This document shows positions 43,046-48,664 of a stretch of DNA of 48,664 bases, in pieces. Positions within the stretch are counted from its first letter, which is position 1. Each line of letters starts with the position of its first letter. The notes under the pieces were generated by a model. That model was not told where the DNA came from and did no database searches. It was given only the letters and a program-made list of their open reading frames with translations. The stretch lies in NCBI GenBank assembly GCA_964512675.1, contig CAZEJR010000019.1, forward strand, positions 1 to 48,664. Reading direction: 5' to 3'. Position numbers and translations under genes: made by a program. Source of the DNA: A07HB70 sp964512675. GTDB taxonomy: Archaea; Halobacteriota; Halobacteria; Halobacteriales; Haloferacaceae.

Positions 43046-43822
43046 ATGGACGTTGGGGTGGTGCTGCCGGCGTACCGGCCAGACCCCGACCGGCTCGTCC
43101 CGTACGCGGCGGCGCTCTGTGAGCGGCTGGACACCGCGGCTGTTCGCGTCGAACTCGACGCCGCCGACGCGGCGACGCGGGCGGCGCTCGACGCCCTCCC
43201 AGACCGCGTCGTCGTCGCCGACGCCGACCGACGCCGTGGCAAGGGCGCCGCCGTGACGGCTGGGTTCGAGGCGCTCGACACGGACACCCTCGTCTTTGCC
43301 GACGCCGACGGGTCGACACCCGTCGGCTCTCTCGTCCGCGTCGTCGACGCTGTCGTCGACGGCGACGCCGCCCTCGCCGCCGGCTCCCGTCGCCACCCCG
43401 ACGCGACGGTGGCGAGCCACCAGACGTTCGCGCGGCGGCTCCTCGGCGACGGGTTCGCGTGGCTCGCCCGCCGGCTGCTCGACGTCTCGCTCTACGACTA
43501 CCAGTGCGGCGCGAAGGCACTCACCGCGGAGGCGTGGGGCGAGGCACGCACGCACCTCAGCGAGCCGGGGTTCGCGTGGGACGTCGAGCTCGTCGCCGTC
43601 GTCGACGCCCTCGGGTGGCGCGTCGTCGAGGTGCCCGTCGGCTGGGAGGACCAGCCGAACTCCACCGTCTCGCCGGTTGCCGACACGCTCGGTATCGCCC
43701 GCGGGCTCCTCGCAGCGCGCCACCGCGCCCGGCGTCTCCGGGGAGACCGGCTCCACCGCGCGCTCGGGGACGACGAGTCGGCACTCGTCGACGGAGACCG
43801 CCTCGACCCCGCAGAGGAATGA
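43046..43822 (+). CDS. Family 2 glycosyltransferase, dolichol-phosphate-sugar type
   Basis: 258 residues from ATG 43046 (MDVGVVLPAYRPDPDRLVPY). GT-A motifs: DADRRRGKGAAVTAGFEAL, VFADADGSTP (DxD-like), YDYQCGAKALTAEAWGE and the ED-Q motif WEDQPNS. It likely charges dolichyl phosphate with a sugar at the cytoplasmic face. It has no own TM helices; the next gene encodes a GtrA protein overlapping by four bases (ATGA), a usual partner. Confidence 0.92.
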   Translation: MDVGVVLPAYRPDPDRLVPYAAALCERLDTAAVRVELDAADAATRAALDALPDRVVVADADRRRGKGAAVTAGFEALDTDTLVFADADGSTPVGSLVRVVDAVVDGDAALAAGSRRHPDATVASHQTFARRLLGDGFAWLARRLLDVSLYDYQCGAKALTAEAWGEARTHLSEPGFAWDVELVAVVDALGWRVVEVPVGWEDQPNSTVSPVADTLGIARGLLAARHRARRLRGDRLHRALGDDESALVDGDRLDPAEE

Positions 43823-44271
43823 CCGACCGCCTCGACGCACTCCGGTCGACGGCACGGTTCGGACGGTTCGTCTCCGTCGGGATCGTCGGCGCCACGGTCG
43901 ACAACGCGACGCTCGTCGTGCTCCGCCTCGGCGCCGGACTGCCAGAACTCCTGGCGAAGGCCGGCGGCGTCGAGGCGGCCATCCTCGTGATGTTCCTGGT
44001 CAACGAGCGGTGGACGTTCGCCGACCACGGGGCAGCCGGTCGGCAGCCGTTCCTCCGGCGTCTGCTCACATCTCACGGCGTTCGGGCCGGCGGAGCGGTG
44101 GTCCAGCTCGTCGTCTACTGGGTACTGACCAGCCGACTGGACACCACGCTCGTCGTCGGCGGCACGGACCTGTGGTTCCTCGTGGCCAGCCCGCTCGCAA
44201 TCGGCGCGGCGGTGCTCGTGAACTACGTCGCCGAGAGCCTCTTTACCTGGCGGGTCGGCGCTGGCGGGTGA
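43819..44271 (+). CDS. GtrA-family membrane protein
   Basis: 150 residues, four helices: about 17-40 (FVSVGIVGATVDNATLVVL), 47-62, 90-108 and 120-142. The GRFVSVGIVGATVDN and VNERWTF motifs are typical. GtrA proteins are thought to flip lipid-linked sugars or anchor the partner GT. Co-transcribed with GT2. Confidence 0.93.
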   Translation: MTDRLDALRSTARFGRFVSVGIVGATVDNATLVVLRLGAGLPELLAKAGGVEAAILVMFLVNERWTFADHGAAGRQPFLRRLLTSHGVRAGGAVVQLVVYWVLTSRLDTTLVVGGTDLWFLVASPLAIGAAVLVNYVAESLFTWRVGAGG

Positions 44272-44314
44272 TCCCGACGCCGTCAGGCGGGTCAGACGGG
44301 TGGGGATCACAAGT

Positions 44315-44320
44315 CTTAAT
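44315..44320 (+). promoter_or_regulatory. TATA box of the tRNA gene
   Basis: CTTAAT is centred 27 bases before the first base of tRNA-Met. Confidence 0.5.
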
Positions 44321-44344
44321 CGGCGGCCGAGGCTCGACTCTCGT

Positions 44345-44419
44345 AGCGGGATGGGATAGCTCGGAGATTCCGCCGGGCTCATAACCCGGAGATCGGTGGT
44401 TCAAATCCACCTCCCGCTA
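44345..44419 (+). tRNA. Initiator tRNA-Met (CAT)
   Basis: A 75-nt cloverleaf. Acceptor AGCGGGA/TCCCGCT with an A-T first pair and discriminator A; D arm around GGGATAGCTC; anticodon stem CCGGG/CCCGG around the CTCATAA loop, with the three G-C pairs diagnostic of initiators; T arm GGTGG/CCACC with loop TTCAAAT. No intron and no encoded CCA. The 3' part is duplicated 142 bases downstream. Confidence 0.95.
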
Positions 44420-44434
44420 CTGTCGCTCGACACC
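44396..44434 (+). repeat. Direct repeat (att-like), copy inside tRNA-Met
   Basis: The 3' end of tRNA-Met (T arm and acceptor) plus 15 following bases. The first 29 bases are identical to 44538-44566; across 39 bases only one differs (G44425 versus A44567). Confidence 0.9.
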
Positions 44435-44686
44435 ACGAGCGAGGCGTCTCGTCGCCGAGCGACGTACGTGCCGAGCGTGCCGTCGTCCGAGTGGATTTGG
44501 ATCAGGGAGTGGAGTGAGCCACGCGAACGAAACGACCGTGGTTCAAATCCACCTCCCGCTACTGTCACTCGACACCGCGACCGAAGAGCGCGGCTGCCGG
44601 GGCCCGTACACCGTGTCGCCGCCCGAGCGGTCGAGCCGGAAGACAGAGCGGGCGGCGTGCGTGAACACCGGAGACCCGCTCCTCGT
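44420..44686. other. Non-coding stretch after tRNA-Met, probable integration scar
   Basis: 267 bases between the tRNA and the Rieske gene stop. It contains the second copy of the tRNA 3' end and, between copies, about 100 bases of unfamiliar sequence including a 9-base inverted copy of a T-arm segment (GTGGATTTG at 44491-44499). After 44577 I see nothing I can interpret. No gene is supported. Confidence 0.6.
44538..44576 (+). repeat. Direct repeat (att-like), displaced tRNA-Met 3' end
   Basis: A second copy of the T arm and acceptor 3' strand with no 5' tRNA half beside it. A duplicated tRNA 3' end is the usual footprint of an integrase-mediated insertion at a tRNA gene. Confidence 0.85.
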
Positions 44687-45106
44687 CTACGTTCCCCCGA
44701 ACCCCATCCGGCCCCCGGACGACAGGTCCCGGTCCTCCTCGCCGCCGAGGCTGTCGAACGAGAACCCGTCCTCGTCGAGGTAGACCGCGCCGCCGGAGAC
44801 CGCGACGTCGACGGCGTCGAGCACCGCGCCCTCGCACGGACCGAACGTACACAGCCCGGACTCGCGCGCGAACGTCGCGCCGTGGCGCTGGCAGACGAGT
44901 TCGTCGTCGCGGACGAGGGCGCCGTCGCCGGTATCGAGGCGGACGTCGGTCCAGTGCTTGCAGAAGTTGCGATAGGCGACGACGTCGCCGTCGCGGCGGC
45001 TCAACACGACCTCGACGGCGTCGCCCCCGTCGTCGTCGCGCATCGTGAACAGGAGGGTGCCGTCTGTCGGCACGTCCGCGACGGAACTGATGGCGTCGTC
45101 TGACAT
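44687..45106 (-). CDS. Rieske-type [2Fe-2S] protein
   Basis: 139 residues from ATG 45106. Cluster ligands C49-x-H51 (FCKHW) and C72-x2-H75 (CQRHGATF). There is no signal peptide or TM helix, so it is a soluble Rieske ferredoxin or small oxygenase-type partner rather than the bc-complex Rieske subunit. The usual second-box Cys-Pro-Cys-His pattern is CxxH with Arg before His. A GCTTTTGCC block about 28 bases upstream is a possible promoter. Confidence 0.9.
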   Translation of the reverse strand: MSDDAISSVADVPTDGTLLFTMRDDDGGDAVEVVLSRRDGDVVAYRNFCKHWTDVRLDTGDGALVRDDELVCQRHGATFARESGLCTFGPCEGAVLDAVDVAVSGGAVYLDEDGFSFDSLGGEEDRDLSSGGRMGFGGT

Positions 45107-45141
45107 CACCCGACTCACGGTCTGGACGGGCAAAAGCGCTG

Positions 45142-46005
45142 TCAGGCGTCGGCGAGCGGGTCGTCTGCGCCGCCGTGACAGACCGCCTCGACGTGGCGGT
45201 CGTACAGGCGTGCGAGCAGCGGCGCGACCGGACCGCCGGGCAGGTCGACGCCGTCGACGGCGGCGACCGGTCGGAGTCCGTCCGCCGTCGCGAGGATCGC
45301 CTCGTCTGCCGAGCGCACGTCGTCCGGCGTGTACGCCCCCTCGCGGGTCGGGATCCCCTCGACCGTGGCGAGGTCCAGCGCGAGCGACCGGGCGACCCGC
45401 GGCTCGACCGGACCGTCGAGCGACGGAGTGTGGAGTGCGTCGTCGACGAACAGCAGCGCGGCGTCGGCGCCGCCGACGACCCGGTCCTCGGCGTCGAGCA
45501 CCAGCGCCTCGTCGGCGTCGTAGAGCTCCGCCCGGGCCAGCACGGCGTCGAGGCGCGCGCCGGTCCGGGCGTCCGCGGGCACCGAGCGGTCGGGGACCCG
45601 GCGGGGCCGGACCGTCTGGAGGCGCGCCGGGGCGTCCCACGGCGGCGACCCGGCGACCCCGGCGCGGTCACGGGGTCGCGGTCTGACGACGACCGTCGGG
45701 TCGGGCTCTGTGGGCGGCGCGAGGCCGCCGCCCGTCCCGCGGGTCACCGACACGGAGAGCAGGGCCTCCTCGACACCCGCCGCGGTCAGGTCGTCGACGC
45801 GCGTCCGCAGGTCGTCCGGTGCCGGGATCGAGAGCCGGTCGAGCGACGTCCGGAGGCGGACGGCGTGGGCGTCCCACGCGTGCGGGACGCCGCCGTGAAC
45901 CCGGACGGGTTCGGCGGCGCTGTCGCCGTAGCGTGCGCCACGGTCGTCGACCGGGAGGGTCGCCTCGTCGGCGGGGACGACCGCGCCGTCGACGTGGTGT
46001 ATCAC
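45142..46005 (-). CDS. PabC-like aminotransferase class IV protein lacking the PLP lysine
   Basis: 287 residues from GTG 46005 (IHHVDGAVVPADEATLPVDDRG). The fold matches aminodeoxychorismate lyase or branched-chain aminotransferase: RYGDSAAEPVRVHGG, ALLSVSVTRG, EALVLDAEDRVVGG. The motif that normally carries the PLP lysine (AKTHNYLNGILAR in homologues as I recall them) is ARTGARLDAVLAR, so Arg147 replaces Lys. The cofactor loop EGATSN is GGADAA. Unlikely to act as a PLP enzyme. It overlaps the upstream HhH gene by four bases. No pabA or pabB is adjacent. Confidence 0.85.
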   Translation of the reverse strand: MIHHVDGAVVPADEATLPVDDRGARYGDSAAEPVRVHGGVPHAWDAHAVRLRTSLDRLSIPAPDDLRTRVDDLTAAGVEEALLSVSVTRGTGGGLAPPTEPDPTVVVRPRPRDRAGVAGSPPWDAPARLQTVRPRRVPDRSVPADARTGARLDAVLARAELYDADEALVLDAEDRVVGGADAALLFVDDALHTPSLDGPVEPRVARSLALDLATVEGIPTREGAYTPDDVRSADEAILATADGLRPVAAVDGVDLPGGPVAPLLARLYDRHVEAVCHGGADDPLADA

Positions 46006-46739
46006 GCGGCGCGGTCGCGCGCCCGCTCGACCCACCGCTCGACCCGCGACTCGGCGAGCTCGACAGCCGCCGCGAGTTCGACCGGGTCCGCCGCCGCGAG
46101 GTCTGTGACCGTCTCGACGCCCGCGTCGCCGAGACGCGTAGCGTAGGCCGGACCGATGCCACGGACCGTCTCGACGGAGTCGTGCTGGTCGGTCTCCTCG
46201 GCTGTCTCGGGCTCTGTCTCGTCGACGGGGGGCTGGACCCCGGCGTCTGACTCGGCGGCACCGCTGGCCTCCGGGTCGACCCGCGGCTCCACCGTCGTCG
46301 TCGCCTCCGGTGGCTCCGCCGCCTCGTCCGGCCCGTCGACGTCCGCGTCCACCATCGACCCCGTCGACGCCGTCGCGTCTGTCCCCGACGCAGCCGGCCC
46401 GGCTCCGGTCTCGACGTCGGCACTCGTGTCCGACTCGTCGGCACCGCCGGTCTCTGGCTCGGCCTGCGCCCCGGCTGTCGTCGTCTCCGGTGGCTCCGCC
46501 GCCTCGTCCGGCCCGTCAGCGTCCTCGTCCGTCGCCGGGCCTGTCGGGGTCGTGGTGTCGCCCCCGGCGGCTGTCGGACCGGCACCGGCCTCGCCGCTCG
46601 CGCCGCCTGCCCCGGCGACAGCGTCCGACGAGTCCGCCGACGGCTCGCGTTCGACCGTCACCTTGCCGGTGTCGCCGTGGCGGTCGTCGTCGCCCGACGA
46701 GCGCCCGAGGAGTGACCGAATCGTATCGAGGAGTCCCAT
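46002..46739 (-). CDS. Acidic-linker protein with C-terminal helix-hairpin-helix domain
   Basis: 245 residues from ATG 46739. The N-terminus MGLLDTIRSLLGRSS is amphipathic. Residues about 25-190 are a low-complexity Thr/Glu/Asp/Ala/Gly linker with an internal duplication (DGPDEAAEPPE twice). The C-terminal 55 residues form a helix-hairpin-helix (VRGIGPAYATRLGDAG, VETVTDLAAADPVEL), a nucleic-acid or protein-binding module. Transcribed ahead of the PabC-like gene (overlap ATG/TGA region). Function unknown. Confidence 0.85.
   Translation of the reverse strand: MGLLDTIRSLLGRSSGDDDRHGDTGKVTVEREPSADSSDAVAGAGGASGEAGAGPTAAGGDTTTPTGPATDEDADGPDEAAEPPETTTAGAQAEPETGGADESDTSADVETGAGPAASGTDATASTGSMVDADVDGPDEAAEPPEATTTVEPRVDPEASGAAESDAGVQPPVDETEPETAEETDQHDSVETVRGIGPAYATRLGDAGVETVTDLAAADPVELAAAVELAESRVERWVERARDRAA
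46305..46337. repeat. 33-bp direct repeat in the linker, copy 1
   Basis: Identical to 46485-46517 (offset 180, a multiple of 3). Encodes the DGPDEAAEPPE segment. Confidence 0.9.
46485..46517. repeat. 33-bp direct repeat in the linker, copy 2
   Basis: Second copy of the 33-base unit at 46305-46337; the surrounding linker is similar in composition but diverged, suggesting an in-frame 180-base duplication that then drifted. Confidence 0.9.
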
Positions 46740-46759
46740 GAGCGACACGTCGCGGGGTC

Positions 46760-46770
46760 GAATAAAAAAG
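46760..46770 (-). promoter_or_regulatory. TATA box of the HhH-PabC-like operon
   Basis: CTTTTTTATTC on the minus strand, centred 26 bases before ATG 46739. Confidence 0.6.
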
Positions 46771-46780
46771 CGCGGGGGGG

Positions 46781-47578
46781 TCAGAGCCGGTCGCGGAGCG
46801 CGCGGTTCATCGCCTCGACGGGGGCATCCCGGTCGGTCCAGATCTCGAACGCCTCGACACCCTGGTAGAGGAGCATCCACGCGCCGTCGACAGCCGTCGC
46901 GCCCGCGGCACGGGCGTCGCGGAGCAGACGTGTCTCGACGGGGCTGTACACGGCGTCGAGGACCGCGAGACCGGCGTGGAGACAGTCGCCGGGGACCGGG
47001 GTGGCGTCTTCGTCCATCCCGACGCTCGTGGCGTTCACGAGGAGGTCCGCGTCCGACAGCCGGTCGGCGAGGCCGTCGAGGCCGCCGGCAGTCGTCTCCG
47101 CGCCCACGGCGTCGGCGAGCGAGCGGGCGCGGGCGACGGTGCGGTTGGCGACGTGGACGGCTGCGCCGGCGTCGGCGAGAGCGAACGCCGCTGCCCGACC
47201 GGCGCCGCCGGCACCGACGACGACGGCGTCCGCGCCCGACGGGTCGACGTCGTGGCGTGCGAGCGCTCGCGTCACGCCCGCGAGGTCGGTGTTGTGGCCG
47301 CGCGGCGGGTCGGCCGAGAGGTCGACGGTGTTGACCGCACCGACCCGCTCGGCGAGCGGGTCGGGGTCGACGTGGCCGAGGACGTCGCGTTTGAACGGAA
47401 TCGTCACGTTGAGCCCGGCGACGCCGAGCGCGGCGGCGGCCTCGACGGCGGCGCCGGCGTCTGCCGGCTCGAAGGTGACGTACCGGGCGTCGACCCCGAG
47501 CGCGTCGTACGCGGCCTCGTGCATCGGGGGCGACAGAGAGTGCTCGACCGGGTCGCCGACGAGCCCGAACACCTGCAT
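46781..47578 (-). CDS. aroE: Shikimate dehydrogenase
   Basis: It reduces 3-dehydroshikimate with NADPH in aromatic amino-acid synthesis. 265 residues from ATG 47578 (MQVFGLVGDPVEHSLSPPMHEAAY). The substrate site is SLSPPMH and NVTIPFK (catalytic Lys); NTVDL and GHNTDLAGV (Asp); the NADP site is VVGAGGAGRAA and the C-terminal YQG (LLYQGVEAF). The mRNA is leaderless from a TTTATC box 27 bases upstream. Confidence 0.97.
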   Translation of the reverse strand: MQVFGLVGDPVEHSLSPPMHEAAYDALGVDARYVTFEPADAGAAVEAAAALGVAGLNVTIPFKRDVLGHVDPDPLAERVGAVNTVDLSADPPRGHNTDLAGVTRALARHDVDPSGADAVVVGAGGAGRAAAFALADAGAAVHVANRTVARARSLADAVGAETTAGGLDGLADRLSDADLLVNATSVGMDEDATPVPGDCLHAGLAVLDAVYSPVETRLLRDARAAGATAVDGAWMLLYQGVEAFEIWTDRDAPVEAMNRALRDRL

Positions 47579-47601
47579 ATTGTGTGACGGTCGGGACGAG
47601 A

Positions 47602-47608
47602 GATAAAC
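47602..47608 (-). promoter_or_regulatory. TATA box of aroE
   Basis: TTTATC on the minus strand, centred 27 bases before ATG 47578. The opposite-strand gene has its own box (AAGAGATAG near 47632-47640). Confidence 0.6.
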
Positions 47609-47665
47609 CCCTGACTTCGACGGGCGAGCGCAAGAGATAGGTGCGGGGGTCGTCCCTGTCACGAC

Positions 47666-48664
47666 GTGTTCGACCGGGTCAGGCACCCGCTCGCCGGCGT
47701 TGCGTTCGCACTGGCCACGACGCTCCCGTGGCTGGCGACGTGGGTCGGCGCGCGGGCCGGTCTCCCGGTGCCGGCGCCCGAGGCGCTCGGGACCGGCGTC
47801 GTCGTCGGATTCAGCGGTCTCGCGGTGCTCGGGGCGTCGTTCCTGCTCGCGTGGGGCGCCGAGACGGCGGAGAAGGACGTCCCGCAGGCGTTCGCCATCG
47901 CGGTGCTGGCCGTCCTCGCGGTCGCGCCAGAGTACGCCGTCGACGCGTTGTACGCCTGGAACGCGGGCGCGAACGTCGGCACCGCGGAGGGCGCGCGCGC
48001 CGCCAACCTCGCGGTCGCGAACATGACCGGCGCGAACCGAATCCTCATCGGCGTCGGCTGGTCGGCAGTCGCCGTGTTCACCGTCGTCCGCGCCCGGTCG
48101 TCGGGCGACCCCGTCGTCGAGGAGCGTGACGGGTTCCTGACGGACGCGGTGATCCTCGACCGTGACCTCTCGACCGAGATGGCCTTTCTCCTCGGCGCGA
48201 CGGTGTTCGCCTTCTTGGTCCCGCTCTCGCCGACCACGTTCACCGGCGCCGGGCCGGTCGGCGGTATCGGTGTCGTCGACACGCTGGTTCTCGTCGGCCT
48301 GTACGCCCTCTACATCGCCATCGTCGTCCGTGGCGGCGTCGGCGAGCACGAGGCGAACGTCGGCGTCCCGGCCTACCTCCAGTCGCTCCCGCGCGGCCCG
48401 CGGGTCGCGAGTTCGGCTGCCCTGTTCGTCTACGCCGGCGCGACTGTGTTCGTCGCCGTCGAGCCGTTCGCACACGGCCTCGAGGATCTCGGCCTCCAGT
48501 TCGGCATCCCCGAGTTCTTCATGATCCAGTGGGTCGCGCCGCTGGCGAGCGAGAGCCCGGAGCTCATCGTCGTCGCGTACCTCGTCAACAAGGCGCGGTC
48601 GACGGCGGGGTTCAACGCGCTCATCTCCTCGAAGCTCAACCAGTGGACGCTGCTCATCGGGACG
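47666..48664 (+). CDS. Na+/Ca2+-exchanger-family antiporter (partial, C-terminus outside the window)
   Basis: The first 333 residues of a CaCA-type cation exchanger, from GTG 47666 (FDRVRHPLAGVAFA). Alpha-1 repeat: WGAETAEKDVPQAFAIAVLA with VAPEYAVDALYAW and NLAVANMTGANRILIG. Alpha-2 begins with PLASESPELIVVAYLVNKARS. About nine helices are seen. The PE of the alpha repeats (APEY, ESPEL) are the ion-binding glutamates. The frame runs to the window end with no stop. It exports Ca2+ or another divalent ion in exchange for Na+ or H+. Confidence 0.93.
   Translation, partial: MFDRVRHPLAGVAFALATTLPWLATWVGARAGLPVPAPEALGTGVVVGFSGLAVLGASFLLAWGAETAEKDVPQAFAIAVLAVLAVAPEYAVDALYAWNAGANVGTAEGARAANLAVANMTGANRILIGVGWSAVAVFTVVRARSSGDPVVEERDGFLTDAVILDRDLSTEMAFLLGATVFAFLVPLSPTTFTGAGPVGGIGVVDTLVLVGLYALYIAIVVRGGVGEHEANVGVPAYLQSLPRGPRVASSAALFVYAGATVFVAVEPFAHGLEDLGLQFGIPEFFMIQWVAPLASESPELIVVAYLVNKARSTAGFNALISSKLNQWTLLIGT

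Noticed and set aside
44514..44783. 89-codon open frame after tRNA-Met
   Set aside because: It starts in the tRNA repeat and runs into the antisense of the Rieske gene; no coding signature.

Overview
The window is chromosomal DNA of a haloarchaeon (class Halobacteria). It is very GC-rich (about 70% by eye), its proteins are strongly acidic, and many genes have a TATA-like box 25-30 bases before the start codon with no Shine-Dalgarno site, as expected for leaderless transcripts. It carries archaeal or haloarchaeal markers: family B DNA polymerase, Mre11/Rad50, PAN, halocyanins, glycerol-1-phosphate dehydrogenase, aIF2-alpha, Nop10, L44e and S27e. I cannot assign a genus.

Layout. 1-12.3 kb is genome maintenance: the 5' part of sufC, a 2154-residue PolB interrupted by three inteins, three small haloarchaeal proteins, and mre11-rad50. 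12.4-15.8 kb holds a pilin-like secreted protein, the proteasome-activating nucleotidase PAN, a frameshifted phosphoesterase gene and endonuclease III. 15.9-21.1 kb is a respiratory cluster: halocyanin, b6-type cytochrome b, subunit IV and several small membrane proteins. 21.3-27.5 kb is acyl-CoA and general metabolism: a thiolase/DUF35 pair, an alpha/beta-hydrolase-fold protein, MeaB plus the B12-binding subunit of methylmalonyl-CoA mutase, and an S9 peptidase. 27.6-33.9 kb holds a second halocyanin, a glycosyltransferase, a DUF420 protein, glycerol-1-phosphate dehydrogenase (archaeal lipid backbone), a lipoprotein and a DtxR-LysE pair, then a gene-poor stretch. 33.9-38.6 kb holds a threonine-synthase-like protein, an FAD oxidoreductase, a phosphoesterase with a J-domain protein, and a PAC2 protein. 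38.6-40.6 kb is an information-processing operon (rpl44e, rps27e, aIF2-alpha, nop10, PAC2). 40.6-44.3 kb is cell-surface glycan metabolism (DUF2298, GT2, GtrA). 44.3-44.7 kb holds the initiator tRNA-Met with a duplicated 3' end, probably the scar of an integrated element. 44.7-48.7 kb holds a Rieske protein, a PabC-like protein, a helix-hairpin-helix protein, aroE and the start of a Na+/Ca2+-exchanger-type gene.

I see no large defence, viral or CRISPR locus. The most interesting observations are: all three canonical PolB intein sites occupied, two of those inteins ending in Gly-Gln; a 402-bp perfect duplication between two halocyanin genes 10.3 kb apart; the tRNA-iMet attachment-site scar; and several enzyme-fold proteins (threonine-synthase-like, PabC-like, alpha/beta hydrolase-like) that appear to lack their key catalytic residue.
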